Positions 1-8,595 of a stretch of DNA of 64,000 nt are shown in pieces (positions within the stretch are counted from its first letter, which is position 1; every line of letters begins with the position of its first letter). The stretch is from JBBBNV01 sp037137075 (GTDB lineage: Bacteria; Bacillota; Bacilli; Paenibacillales; NBRC-103111). Location of the stretch: NCBI RefSeq assembly GCF_037137075.1, contig NZ_JBBBNV010000002.1, forward strand, positions 124,001 through 188,000, read 5' to 3'. Position numbers and translations under genes: made by a program. Below the pieces are notes generated by a model, which did not search any database, was not told where the DNA came from, and worked only from the letters and a program-made list of their open reading frames with translations.

Positions 1-233
1 CGATTGGCGAAACGATGGCGGTGTTCATGGTTATCGGGAACTCCCCGAAGGTGCCGTCCTCTTTACTTGATTCCACCACGGTACTGACAACAGCCATCGT
101 GAAGGACATGGGCAACACCTTTACCGGAACAGCCTGGAACAACGCGCTGTACCTGATGTCCCTCATCCTGCTGCTGTTATCTCTGCTGTTGATTGTACTC
201 ATCCGCATTACTGCAAAGAGGAGCGAGGCGTAA
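1..233 (+). CDS. pstC: PstC phosphate ABC permease, 3' end only
   Basis: Only the C-terminal part of the gene lies in the window; the reading frame is open from the first bases and ends at a TAA at 231-233. The visible protein contains IGETMAVFMVIGN, the conserved cytoplasmic loop of PstC, then a last transmembrane segment rich in Leu and a short basic tail (RITAKRSEA). PstC pairs with PstA to form the membrane channel of the high-affinity phosphate importer. pstA starts one base after the stop, so the two are translationally coupled. The identity is firm from motif and synteny, although the N-terminus is not seen. Confidence 0.93.
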   Translation, partial: IGETMAVFMVIGNSPKVPSSLLDSTTVLTTAIVKDMGNTFTGTAWNNALYLMSLILLLLSLLLIVLIRITAKRSEA

Positions 234-234
234 T

Positions 235-1095
235 ATGGTCAGAAACCGAATGCTCGACAAATTGGCCACCGCCGTGCTATGGGCGGCCGGGCTATGTATA
301 TTATTGATTCTCAGCTGGTTTTTGATTCGGATTTTGGGCAAAGGCATTCCGCATCTGACGCCCAAATTTTTGTTCGGCAAGCCAGAGGAGATTGTCGCGG
401 GAGGCGGGATCGGGCCGCAAATTTTCAACTCCTTCTACATCTTGTTTCTGTCGATGCTGTTCTCTATGCCGATCGGGATTGGAGCAGGTATTTACCTGGC
501 GGTATATGCCAAAGCAAATCGGTTCACGGAGCTGATTCGTATCTCCGTCGAAGCGTTATCCTCCGTTCCTTCTATCGTTTTCGGTTTGTTCGGCGCGCTG
601 CTTTTTGTGAACCTGCTCGGGTTTAAGTTCTCGATTCTTGCGGGTGCCTGCACACTGGCGCTGCTTAACCTGCCCGTTCTGGTCAGTGTCACCGAGACAG
701 CGCTGCGGTCGGTGCCGCGTCATTATTTCGATGCTTCTCTGGCCATGGGGTCCACCCGCTGGCAGGCCATCTGGAACGTGCTGCTGCCGGCTGCGCTGCC
801 GGTCTTGATTACCGGGGTGACCCTGGTCGCCGGCCGGGCGCTTGGCGAGTCCGCGCTCCTCATATTTACAGCCGGAACATCGGTGTCGCGGTTCTTCCCG
901 GATTTCAATCCGCTTGCCATGGGGGAAGCGCTGGCAGTTCACATCTGGTATGCCAATTCCATCTCGCTGGCTCCGGACGGCAAGCAGATCGCTGAGGGCA
1001 GCTCGGCAGCTCTGGTGCTTATCGTCCTGATGATTAACCTGCTGATTGCCATTCCAAGCCGCTGGCTGGAGAAAAACATGGCGGGCAAGAAATAA
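235..1095 (+). CDS. pstA: PstA phosphate ABC transporter permease
   Basis: This is the second membrane subunit of the phosphate importer, 286 residues, with six predicted hydrophobic segments. The ABC-permease signature is visible in the middle (EALSSVPSIVFGLFGALLF) and again as the EAA-type loop (DASLAMGSTRWQAIWNVLLP). I place the start at the ATG at 235, one base after the pstC stop, with a GAGGAG-like ribosome site at about 218; an upstream in-frame ATG at 193 would overlap pstC by 41 bases and has no good site. Downstream are pstB and phoU in the same direction, so this is the usual Pho-regulon operon. Confidence 0.95.
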   Translation: MVRNRMLDKLATAVLWAAGLCILLILSWFLIRILGKGIPHLTPKFLFGKPEEIVAGGGIGPQIFNSFYILFLSMLFSMPIGIGAGIYLAVYAKANRFTELIRISVEALSSVPSIVFGLFGALLFVNLLGFKFSILAGACTLALLNLPVLVSVTETALRSVPRHYFDASLAMGSTRWQAIWNVLLPAALPVLITGVTLVAGRALGESALLIFTAGTSVSRFFPDFNPLAMGEALAVHIWYANSISLAPDGKQIAEGSSAALVLIVLMINLLIAIPSRWLEKNMAGKK

Positions 1096-1152
1096 CAGCC
1101 TCTAGGCGTACGAACGCAGCAATGCACCAACCACAAAGGAGTGTCAGCAAAT

Positions 1153-1905
1153 ATGTCCATCGTATCCATTAAGGATTTGCACTTATACTACAGCGAATTT
1201 CATGCCCTCAAAAACATTCAAATGAACATCGAGGCGAACGCCATTACGGCATTCATCGGTCCTTCCGGCTGCGGGAAATCGACGCTGCTGCGGACGCTGA
1301 ACCGGATGAACGATATGATTAAAGGGGTTCGCATCGAAGGCGATATCATCATCAGCGGCAAAAACATTTACGACTCCTCCGTCAGTGTCGAGGTGCTGCG
1401 CAAAAAAATCGGCATGGTGTTCCAGCAGCCGAATCCGTTTCCGAAATCGATTTATGACAACGTAGCGTACGGTCCGCGCATCCACGGCATCAAGCAGAAG
1501 AGCGTGCTGGATGATTTGGTGGAAAAAAGCTTGCGCGGCGCTGCCTTGTGGGATGAGGTGAAGGATCACCTCAAGAAGTCCGCCTTCGGTCTCTCCGGCG
1601 GCCAGCAGCAGCGTTTGTGTATTGCCCGTGCCCTTGCTGTAGGTCCCGAGATTCTGCTTATGGACGAACCGACCTCTGCGCTGGATCCCATCTCTACCTT
1701 GAAGATCGAGGAGCTGATTCAGGAGCTGAAGGACAGCTACACGATTGTCATCGTAACGCACAACATGCAGCAGGCGGCGCGTGTGTCCAACCAGACGGCC
1801 TTTTTCCTTAACGGGGAAGTGGTGGAATTCGCCGAGACGGTGAAGCTGTTCTCGAACCCGGCTGATCAGCGCACGGAAGATTATATTACAGGACGGTTCG
1901 GCTGA
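1153..1905 (+). CDS. pstB: PstB phosphate transporter ATPase
   Basis: This is the ATP-binding subunit that powers PstCA, about 250 residues. The Walker A loop (GPSGCGKST, near residue 37), the ABC signature (LSGGQQQR), Walker B (ILLMDEPTSALDP) and the H-loop (VIVTHNMQQAAR) are all intact. The tail ending in TGRFG is typical of PstB. A GTG at 1141 is in frame, but the AAAGGAG at 1135-1141 overlaps it and is well spaced for the ATG at 1153, so I use 1153. phoU follows after 41 bases. Confidence 0.96.
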   Translation: MSIVSIKDLHLYYSEFHALKNIQMNIEANAITAFIGPSGCGKSTLLRTLNRMNDMIKGVRIEGDIIISGKNIYDSSVSVEVLRKKIGMVFQQPNPFPKSIYDNVAYGPRIHGIKQKSVLDDLVEKSLRGAALWDEVKDHLKKSAFGLSGGQQQRLCIARALAVGPEILLMDEPTSALDPISTLKIEELIQELKDSYTIVIVTHNMQQAARVSNQTAFFLNGEVVEFAETVKLFSNPADQRTEDYITGRFG

Positions 1906-1946
1906 GCCGAAATGCGTCCAAACCCAAGTGGAGGGAACGAAAACCT

Positions 1947-2609
1947 ATGCCAACAAACCGTCAACATTTTGATGCTTCGCTGAAAACATTGAAGCAGGCG
2001 CTTATCGACATGGGCGCAATGGTCGAGCAGGCGATTATCGATTCGGTTATGTCGCTCAAAAACAGCAATCTGGAGCTGGCGTCCGCCGTTGTTGCGGGAG
2101 ATGCGCAGATTAACGCCATGGAGGAGAAAATCGAAGCCATCGGCTCGCAGCTAATCGCGACGCAGCAGCCGGTAGCCAAGGATTTGCGGCGCATTCTGAT
2201 TGCGTTCCGGATGGCGAGTGATTTGGAGCGGATGGCGGATTTGGCTGTCGATATTGCCAAGGTAACGCTGCGCATCGGCGAAGAGCCGCTCATTAAGCCG
2301 CTGCTGGACATTCCGCGGATGGCTGAAATCGCCCAGCTCATGACCAATGAAAGCATCACGGCATATGTTGAGGAGAACGTGGATCTGGCATACAAGATGG
2401 CCAAAATGGACGATGATGTCGACTCGCTGCACAGTCAAATTTTGCGCGAATTGTTCGTGCTGATGGTGGAAAATCCGAAGACAATTAACCAGGCGCTGCT
2501 TATTTGCTTCGTCTCCCGTTATTTGGAGCGTATGGCTGACCACGCAACAAACATCGGCGAAAGCGTCGTCTATCTGGTGAGCGGCCAGCGTCCTGACTTA
2601 AACAGCTAA
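1947..2609 (+). CDS. phoU: PhoU phosphate signalling regulator
   Basis: The protein has 220 residues, the usual PhoU length, and is an all-helical two-repeat protein. Each repeat carries the metal-binding signature region, seen as RMASDLERMADLAVDIAK in the first half and SRYLERMADHATNIGESVVYL in the second. PhoU links the Pst importer to phosphate sensing and restrains phosphate uptake. A GTGGAGGGAACG ribosome site lies upstream. It is the last gene of the pst operon here; a 166-base gap with no recognised terminator follows before the cyclic-di-GMP protein. Confidence 0.96.
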   Translation: MPTNRQHFDASLKTLKQALIDMGAMVEQAIIDSVMSLKNSNLELASAVVAGDAQINAMEEKIEAIGSQLIATQQPVAKDLRRILIAFRMASDLERMADLAVDIAKVTLRIGEEPLIKPLLDIPRMAEIAQLMTNESITAYVEENVDLAYKMAKMDDDVDSLHSQILRELFVLMVENPKTINQALLICFVSRYLERMADHATNIGESVVYLVSGQRPDLNS

Positions 2610-2775
2610 AACTCAGCGCGCAGCTTTGTGCCGGTGAGCGGAGATAAGGCTGACGAAGGACAGGACATGCCGGAGCAGCGGCGGCCGCCGCTGGCATAGA
2701 CAAGCTTTTCCGGCTGCTCTGTAGGAATAGAAGCTTGCGACCCGCAAATTACCCCACGGCAAAAGAGTGATTCCC

Positions 2776-5016
2776 ATGTTTCATGTTAAACTAAACCAAG
2801 GGGATTGGACCCGCCATGTAGCCCGGCAAATGCAGCTCGGCGAGGTCGGGCTAATCTATGTGGACATCATCCGGCTTGGTGAGCTGAAGGCGGCCGAGGG
2901 CCGGGCTTACGGCCAGCAAATTTTGCGCGCCCTCCAGCAGCTGATGACCGGTATAGACGAGGAGTTTCCGGCTGTCTTTCATAAAAATAAGATGGGCGAC
3001 GATTTTTTCCTGTTCGCGAGGCTCGGTCCGGGCGATTTGTCCTCATGCATCGATATGCTTCACCATCTGAGCATGCGCATCAAGCTGCATCTGGAGCAGC
3101 ACCTCAATCGGCTGTTTCCGCGAAGTATTCCGCTTGGCCTGTACGTCGGAAGCGCGGTGCTTGTCGGCTCCGCCGGCCGGGAGCTGGATGCCATCGTCTA
3201 TTCAGCGATGAAGCAGGCGATCGGGGAAGCGAAGCACTGGGAGCATAACCGCGAGCATATGCTGAAGCAGAAGGAATTCGACGGCATATTGAATCGGGAG
3301 GAAATCCGCACCGTCTACCAGCCGATTATCTCGCTGGAGGACAGTGCCGTGTTCGGCTATGAGGCGCTGACACGGGGCCCGTCCGGCAGTATTTTTCAAT
3401 CGCCCGTGGCGCTGTTCGATTTCGCCGCAGAAGAGGATTGCTTGTACCGGCTGGACAAGCTGGCCCGGGAGAAGGCGATTGCCGGCTTTCACCGGCAAAA
3501 GGATCAAAAGATTTTCATCAACATCCCCGCCCAGGTCATACACGACAGCGAATTTACACCCGGGAATACACAGAAATTGCTTCAGCAGTTTGGGCTGCAG
3601 CCAAGCAATGTCGTTTTTGAAATTACGGAGCGCAGCTCCATCGAGGATTTCACGACCACCAAAAAAATATTGCAGCATTATCGCAGCCAGGGCTATCAAA
3701 TTGCTATTGACGATGCAGGCGCGGGATATTCGTCGCTTCAGGCGATTGCCGAGCTGCAGCCGGACTATATCAAGGTGGACCGTTCGCTGATCACCAATAT
3801 TCATCAGGACCGGATGAAGGAAACGATTCTGGACACGTTCGTGTCCTTTGCCCGCAAAATGAATATTTCAATCGTTGCCGAAGGCATCGAGCATCCGGAG
3901 GAGCTGTTCAAGCTGATTCGGATGGGGGTTCACTACGCGCAGGGGTATTTGCTCGGCCGTCCGTCCGACACGTTCGGGCTACTGGATAGTGGGCTGGAGG
4001 AGCAGATTGATTTGCAGCGGCGCATCGGTCTGCTTACCGGCGGCACGTGGTGCGTCGGGGACCTGGTGAATTCGGCCGTCAGCTTCGATGAGGCCGCGCC
4101 GGTTTCGGAGGTATCGAATTATTTCCGCCGCAATGAGAATGAGACCGGCTGCGTGATTGTGCGGGATGAGATGCCCGTAGGAATGGTAATGAAGGAGAAG
4201 CTGTTCCAGCAGTTGTCCGCCCAGTATGGTCTGCCGTTGTTCTGGAGCCGCCCGATTGCCCAAATTATGGACAAGCAGCCGTTAATTGTGGATGAGAGCA
4301 AGCCCGTGGAGCTGGTTTCCCAGCTGGCGATGGGACGGGAGCATGCCAAGCTGTACGATTTTGTCATTGTCACGAAGCAGGGAAAGCTGAGCGGGATTGC
4401 CACAGTCCGTTCTATCCTGGAATGGATTACAAATGTCCGGATGGAAAGCGCCAAGGTTGCGAGTCCCTTGACCGGCCTGCCGGGAAATCTGGAGATTCAC
4501 CGGCAGCTGAACAAGCGGCTGAAGGGAGGGCAGCCCTTTTCGGTCATTTATGCCGATTTGGATTATTTCAAATGGTATAACGATCAGTACGGCTTCCAAA
4601 AAGGTGATCAGGTGATTCAGTTTACAGCCGATATTTTGCAGCACGGATCGGCGCTCTGCGGACACCCTAATGACTTTCTCGGGCATATTGGCGGGGATGA
4701 TTTTATTATCCTGACGGATGCGGCGGAGCCGCAGCATTTATGCCAGGAGGTCATAAGGCGCTTTGACCACGGGGTCACATCGTTCTATGAAGGGGAAGAG
4801 GTCAAATTCGTGGAGGACCGGTTCGGCAACCGCATCGATCATAGCGGAGTCAGCATCTCGCTCTCCCTGGTGGTATGCCAGTATGCCAGCGGCTTGACCG
4901 CAGAACAAATTACAGGGGCCGCCGCCCAGCTGAAAAAAGAAGCCAAACGCCAGAAGGGCAGCATCTGGATGGAGCACCGCTTCGAGATCGAAGCATCTCA
5001 CGCCGCGGATACATAA
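2776..5016 (+). CDS. GGDEF(degenerate)-EAL-CBS-GGDEF cyclic-di-GMP protein
   Basis: This is a soluble protein of about 746 residues with no membrane segment. Residues 1-160 look like a degenerate GGDEF domain without the signature loop. Residues about 175-410 are an EAL phosphodiesterase domain with apparent catalytic residues in place: YEALTRGP, FINIPAQ, FEITERSS, IDDAGAGYSSLQ, KVDRSLI and VAEGIE. A CBS-pair-like region follows (about 430-555). A second GGDEF domain ends the protein, with GGDDF as its loop and YADLDYFKWYND as the metal/substrate strand. Substrate turnover direction cannot be told from sequence; the intact EAL suggests hydrolysis. The start is the ATG at 2776 behind AAAAGAG; a GTG at 2767 sits inside that site. 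The gene follows phoU in the same direction. Confidence 0.88.
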   Translation: MFHVKLNQGDWTRHVARQMQLGEVGLIYVDIIRLGELKAAEGRAYGQQILRALQQLMTGIDEEFPAVFHKNKMGDDFFLFARLGPGDLSSCIDMLHHLSMRIKLHLEQHLNRLFPRSIPLGLYVGSAVLVGSAGRELDAIVYSAMKQAIGEAKHWEHNREHMLKQKEFDGILNREEIRTVYQPIISLEDSAVFGYEALTRGPSGSIFQSPVALFDFAAEEDCLYRLDKLAREKAIAGFHRQKDQKIFINIPAQVIHDSEFTPGNTQKLLQQFGLQPSNVVFEITERSSIEDFTTTKKILQHYRSQGYQIAIDDAGAGYSSLQAIAELQPDYIKVDRSLITNIHQDRMKETILDTFVSFARKMNISIVAEGIEHPEELFKLIRMGVHYAQGYLLGRPSDTFGLLDSGLEEQIDLQRRIGLLTGGTWCVGDLVNSAVSFDEAAPVSEVSNYFRRNENETGCVIVRDEMPVGMVMKEKLFQQLSAQYGLPLFWSRPIAQIMDKQPLIVDESKPVELVSQLAMGREHAKLYDFVIVTKQGKLSGIATVRSILEWITNVRMESAKVASPLTGLPGNLEIHRQLNKRLKGGQPFSVIYADLDYFKWYNDQYGFQKGDQVIQFTADILQHGSALCGHPNDFLGHIGGDDFIILTDAAEPQHLCQEVIRRFDHGVTSFYEGEEVKFVEDRFGNRIDHSGVSISLSLVVCQYASGLTAEQITGAAAQLKKEAKRQKGSIWMEHRFEIEASHAADT

Positions 5017-5034
5017 CCTTGAACAAAGGAATGA

Positions 5035-5448
5035 CTAGCGGCGGAGTACGAATTCATCCAGCTTGCGGCCATCGGCATCATACGCTTCATAGGTTAAAGC
5101 ATCTTGACCGACTCGAATGCCGGCAAACATTTGTTTATTATTTTGAAAATGGACGCGATGGTAAAACTGGTCGTCCTTTTTTTCGTTGAACTTGGGCCCG
5201 GACGTATTGGCGACCACATACACGGTTCCTTCCTTGTCGCCTGTTATACGGTTATTGGTCATCGGGTAGGACCGGGAATATTCGTGATTGTGCCCTTGGA
5301 GCACGAGATCCACGCCGAATTCGTCAAAAACGGGCGCCCATCGCTTCAGCACCTTTTCGTCCTGGCTGCCGCCATAGGCGGGGCGGTGAATAGCGACAAG
5401 CTTCCAAGGCTGGCGCGTGGCGGACAAATCCTTGCGAAGCCATTCGGC
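5035..5448 (-). pseudogene. Metallophosphoesterase, C-terminal remnant
   Basis: The minus-strand frame encodes about 138 residues matching the end of a secreted purple-acid-phosphatase-like metallophosphoesterase: AEWLRKDLSATRQPWKLVAI, then HRPAYGG, VLQGHNHEYSR and a C-terminal beta-rich domain. HNHEYSR holds the last metal-binding histidines. The Asp/Asn ligands of the N-terminal half and the signal peptide are missing. Reading upstream, similarity stops near 5448, and the frame ends at a TAG at 5500-5502 after unrelated residues. The only in-frame start is a TTG at 5427. I read this as a 5'-truncated gene left by a deletion. Confidence 0.75.
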
Positions 5449-5574
5449 CCGTCTGCAAAGGCGACCGCTATCGCTGCTCCACCCAATCCTGCTCTCCGGC
5501 TAGATTGTCACCAGACTTCTAAAGCTTACCAGTCAAGCTAGAGGGAGTCAAAATGAGCGCGGCTGCGGCAAGGC

Positions 5575-5612
5575 TTGACAAGATAGATGGATTGTAACTA
5601 TAATTGTTACAA
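5575..5612 (+). promoter_or_regulatory. Promoter with embedded Rrf2-type operator
   Basis: TTGACA (5575-5580) and TATAAT (5599-5604) are spaced by 18 bases. The -10 box lies inside the spacer of an inverted repeat, TTGTAAC (5592-5598), seven bases, GTTACAA (5606-5612). A bound dimer would cover the -10 element, which fits autorepression of the regulator starting at 5629. The same TGTAAC-N7-GTTACAA pattern recurs at 6159-6178. Confidence 0.75.
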
Positions 5613-5628
5613 CAGGGAGGGGAACACG

Positions 5629-6060
5629 ATGAAAATTAGCAGCCGCTTTTCTGTCGGTGTTCATATTTTGTCCCTGGTGTCCATGGAAAACAGCGCGCTC
5701 TGTACTTCGGAATGGATCGCGGGGAGTGTAAATACGAACCCGGTCGTTATCCGCAGAATCATGGGAATGCTGAAGAAGGCGGGTTTAATCCACATTCCGC
5801 CCGGAACCGGAGGAGCTTCGCTTCGAAAAGGGCTGGACGAAATTACACTACTGGATGTGTACCGCGCGGTTGATGCGGTTGGAGAAGGCGAGCTGTTTCA
5901 AATCCATGGCAATCCGAATCCAGACTGCGAGATTGGAGCGAACATCCAGACGGTTCTGGAAATTCTGCTCAAGCGGGCACAGGAAGCGATGGAGCAGGTG
6001 CTTGCCGATATTACGTTGGAAGAGCTGGTCATGGTATTAGGCAGACAAATTCGCGGGTAA
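5629..6060 (+). CDS. Rrf2-family transcriptional regulator (YwnA-like)
   Basis: The product has 143 residues and begins MKISSRFSVGVHILSLV, the standard Rrf2 start with a winged-helix DNA-binding domain. The wing region is atypical (PPGTGGASLRKGLDEITLLDVYRAV). Only Cys27 and Cys86 are seen, not the three-cysteine iron-sulphur cluster set of IscR. The start is the ATG at 5629 behind GGGAGGGG; an upstream ATG at 5587 lies inside the operator. In Bacillus subtilis, ywnA is next to ywnB, and a ywnB-like gene lies two genes downstream here. Direct control of itself and of the dsbA-like operon is inferred from the shared operator. Confidence 0.88.
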   Translation: MKISSRFSVGVHILSLVSMENSALCTSEWIAGSVNTNPVVIRRIMGMLKKAGLIHIPPGTGGASLRKGLDEITLLDVYRAVDAVGEGELFQIHGNPNPDCEIGANIQTVLEILLKRAQEAMEQVLADITLEELVMVLGRQIRG

Positions 6061-6157
6061 CCGGGACTAGTGCTACCGCGGCTGACTAAGCCGATTTATT
6101 TTGTGAAGTAAACGGGCCTCGTCTAGAGAAATGGACGAAGCTGTTTATTTGATATAC

Positions 6158-6178
6158 ATGTAACTGTAACAGTTACAA
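6158..6178 (+). promoter_or_regulatory. Second copy of the Rrf2-type operator
   Basis: TGTAAC (6159-6164), seven bases, GTTACAA (6172-6178) repeats the operator that overlaps the promoter of the upstream regulator. A second, tighter palindrome (GTAACTG-TAA-CAGTTAC, 6160-6176) is nested in it. It lies 50 bases before the dsbA-like start. TTGATA (6149-6154) and TACAAT (6174-6179) are possible promoter boxes, with 19-base spacing. Confidence 0.7.
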
Positions 6179-6227
6179 TTACAACAATGAGGATACAATC
6201 CATAGTACAGGGAGGAGCTGAGCACGC

Positions 6228-6881
6228 ATGTCATTAAAAATCCGGGTCTACTCCGATTTTGTATGCCCCTTCTGTTTTTTGGCCAAGACGCCGTTTGAAG
6301 AGGCTATTCAGGGGAAAGATGTGGAAGTGGAATGGATGCCCTTCGAGCTGAGGCCGAGTCCGTCCCCCAAGCTGGACCCCTGGAACGACCCGTCCAAGCT
6401 GCAGGGCTGGGAGTCTTACATCCGGCCTGCAGCAAGCAGGCTGGGGATCGAGATGAAGCTGCCGCGCATTTCCCCGCATCCGTACACGGGGCTTGCTTTC
6501 GAAGGCTTTCACTTTGCTAAGGAGCACGGGAAAGGCAATGAGTATACAAGCCGGGTGCTGAAGGCTTTTTTCCAGGAAGAGCTTCATATCGGGGAAGTTG
6601 ACGTATTGACGAAGCTGGCCGGGGAGCTTGGCTTGCCGCAGGAGGCGTTCCGCGCTGCTTTGGAAACGGGCGCTTACCGGCAAACGCAGCGTGAAGCCTT
6701 GGCGCATGCTTACGAGGAAGCGGGCATTACCGCGGTTCCTACGTTCATTATCGGCAGCGAGCGAATCCAAGGGGTAGCCGGCCGGGACGTATTTGAACGA
6801 GTGCTGGCACAGGAGCTGCAAGCTGCGGAAGCCGCGCCTGTGGAAGGCTTGCAATGTGATGTAAATGGGAACGGCTGTTAA
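6228..6881 (+). CDS. DsbA-family thiol oxidoreductase (FrnE-like)
   Basis: This is a 217-residue cytoplasmic protein of the FrnE branch of the DsbA fold. It opens with IRVYSDFVCPFCFLAK, giving a CPFC active site at residues 13-16 in the thioredoxin-fold first strand, followed by a helical insertion and the cis-proline strand (AVPTFIIGSERIQGV). No signal peptide is present. Such proteins act as dithiol-disulphide oxidoreductases or isomerases; the substrate is unknown. GGGAGGAG precedes the ATG at 10 bases. The next gene begins 24 bases after the stop, so the two form an operon. Confidence 0.9.
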   Translation: MSLKIRVYSDFVCPFCFLAKTPFEEAIQGKDVEVEWMPFELRPSPSPKLDPWNDPSKLQGWESYIRPAASRLGIEMKLPRISPHPYTGLAFEGFHFAKEHGKGNEYTSRVLKAFFQEELHIGEVDVLTKLAGELGLPQEAFRAALETGAYRQTQREALAHAYEEAGITAVPTFIIGSERIQGVAGRDVFERVLAQELQAAEAAPVEGLQCDVNGNGC

Positions 6882-6905
6882 TTCATGATACGGAGGGAAA
6901 AACAA

Positions 6906-7544
6906 ATGAAAATCGCAGTGATTGGCGCAACCGGAAAAGCAGGAAGTCTGATTGTAAACGAAGCGGTGAGCCGCGGGCATGAGGTAACAGCCGTTGTGCG
7001 TGATGCTTCCAAGGCAGCCGGCTACAAGACGGCGGTGCTGGAGAAGGATGTATTTGCGCTGCAAAGCAGTGATCTGGAGGGCTTTGACGCGGTCGTTAAT
7101 GCTTTTGGAGCGCCGATGGGACAAGAGCATTTGCATGTGGAGGCTGGCAGAGCGCTGATCGAAGCGCTCAAGGGCGCGCCGGATACCCGTTTGCTGGTCG
7201 TTGGCGGGGCCGGGAGCCTGTTTGTAGATGAAGCCAAAACGATTCGTGTAATGGACACTCCTGAATTTCCGGAGGAATATGTCGCGACGGCGTCGAACCA
7301 GAGCCAGAACCTGAAGGATTTGCAGACCTCCAGTGGCATAAAGTGGACGTTCATCAGCCCGGCCGGCTTCTTCAATCCCGAAGGCAGACGTACAGGCGCT
7401 TACCAAAAAGGCAAAGATAACCTGATTCTGAACAGCAAGGGCCACAGCTATATCAGCTATGCGGATTATGCAATTGCCGTTGTCGATGAGATTGAACGGC
7501 CGCAGCACTTGAATGAGCGTTTTACTGTCATTGGTGAAGCTTAA
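6906..7544 (+). CDS. NAD(P)H-binding SDR-type protein (YwnB-like)
   Basis: The product has 212 residues. It opens MKIAVIGATGKAGSLIVNEA with the nucleotide-binding GxxGxxG-type loop and continues as an atypical short-chain dehydrogenase (NmrA/YwnB-like) without a clear YxxxK catalytic pair. The motif WTFISPAGFFNPEGRRTG is characteristic of the YwnB group. The start is the ATG at 6906 behind CGGAGGG; an ATG at 6885 overlaps the ribosome site. It follows the dsbA-like gene in one transcript under the Rrf2-type operator, suggesting a thiol or quinone stress role, which is inference. Confidence 0.87.
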   Translation: MKIAVIGATGKAGSLIVNEAVSRGHEVTAVVRDASKAAGYKTAVLEKDVFALQSSDLEGFDAVVNAFGAPMGQEHLHVEAGRALIEALKGAPDTRLLVVGGAGSLFVDEAKTIRVMDTPEFPEEYVATASNQSQNLKDLQTSSGIKWTFISPAGFFNPEGRRTGAYQKGKDNLILNSKGHSYISYADYAIAVVDEIERPQHLNERFTVIGEA

Positions 7545-7693
7545 TTCGGTCAACTGCGCCGCTGAATATACACTGGCGTTCAACCGGAGACACGCAATCA
7601 AGCAGGCGCTGAGCCCTGAATGACCCAGGGCCGCTTGCTGTAAAGGTTCAGTTGTTTGCCGGCTGCAGCAGCCCGACTATGAAATTCTGATAA

Positions 7694-7736
7694 AGAGGAC
7701 CTCGATCCCGGCTGAAGCCGGGAATGGAGGTCCTCT
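7694..7736. terminator. Strong hairpin, probable terminator
   Basis: AGAGGACCTC (7694-7703) pairs with GAGGTCCTCT (7727-7736), with an inner stem CCCGGCT/AGCCGGG. It separates the ywnB-like gene from the convergent HAD gene. Only a short T-rich tail (CGTTTCAT) follows. I see no gene in the rest of 7545-7854. Confidence 0.6.
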
Positions 7737-7854
7737 CGTTTCATATTAGGCATGTCTTGCCATCGCGCCGCTCTGATCAGCGGGTCAGGCAACAACAGCT
7801 GTGCAGCCGGGCACCGCGCAAACCGGAGCTATGAATGGCCGTTCCCATCTCCTA

Positions 7855-8595
7855 TCAGCCGCCGGGCAGAAACAAATTCCGTAGCTGCCGGAATTCCTGA
7901 ATGACCGCCACCCGGGTTTTGCCGATTCGGCGCAGGCCGGGGCGGGCGGCCGATGTCTGAAGCCATACGGTGTCGATGCCCAGCTTGACACTTCCGGAAA
8001 TGTCATTTTTCCAGCTGTCCCCCACCATAACCGCTTCGCCGGGCTTCAGCTTGAGCTGGGACAGGACATGATGGAACATGGCCGGCTGAGGCTTGCGGTA
8101 AGCTCCCTTTTTGGAGCAAAAAACGCGGTCCGGCGGGAAAACATCGGTTAAACGCAGCTTCTCAAGCTGGGCCTGCACGTTGCGGCGGGGCGAATTGCTA
8201 ACGATGCCGAGCATATAATGCTTGACCAGCTCTCGCAGCGTATCCCGCACGTGAGGATATAAAGCGGCAGGCCGGGCACGGGATTTGCGCCATTCCTGAA
8301 AAAACTGCTTCATCCAGCGGTCTGTGACAGGAAAGCCATATGGCGTCAGCGCAGCCTTGAGGCACGCCTGCTTGTCTTGCAGCGTAATGCTTTTGCCGGC
8401 CCGTTTCTTCTGTTCCGCCATATACCGGGCGTACACATGCTCCGGACTGAACTCTGGCGGGGCGGACCATCGTCCCGTATAATCCCGCAATAATTCGGTA
8501 AAATGCAGCTCCCGGGACTGCTGCCGGTCAACCAGCGTATCGTTCATATCGAACAAAATGGCTTTTTTATGATCCGGGAAAAAAAGACGATTCAT
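7855..8595 (-). CDS. HAD-family hydrolase
   Basis: The protein has 246 residues. HAD motif I is present as ILFDMNDTLVD (nucleophile Asp, with Asn at the +2 position, where many phosphatases have Asp, so activity may be altered). Motif II is LGIVSNSPRR and motif IV is VMVGDSWKNDISG, with a Lys in CSKKGAYRKP. An alpha-helical cap lies between motifs I and II. The start is the ATG at 8595 behind GGGGGTGG; an upstream in-frame start at 8679 has no site. It is divergent from polA. The substrate is unknown. Confidence 0.85.
   Translation of the reverse strand: MNRLFFPDHKKAILFDMNDTLVDRQQSRELHFTELLRDYTGRWSAPPEFSPEHVYARYMAEQKKRAGKSITLQDKQACLKAALTPYGFPVTDRWMKQFFQEWRKSRARPAALYPHVRDTLRELVKHYMLGIVSNSPRRNVQAQLEKLRLTDVFPPDRVFCSKKGAYRKPQPAMFHHVLSQLKLKPGEAVMVGDSWKNDISGSVKLGIDTVWLQTSAARPGLRRIGKTRVAVIQEFRQLRNLFLPGG

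Noticed and set aside
2610..2775. Possible riboswitch between phoU and the GGDEF/EAL gene (for example a cyclic-di-GMP aptamer)
   Set aside because: I looked for GEMM-type conserved stretches and a terminator and saw neither.
6234..7601. Minus-strand frame of 455 codons opposite the dsbA-like and ywnB-like genes
   Set aside because: Shadow of two well-identified plus-strand genes, with no ribosome site and no recognisable domain.
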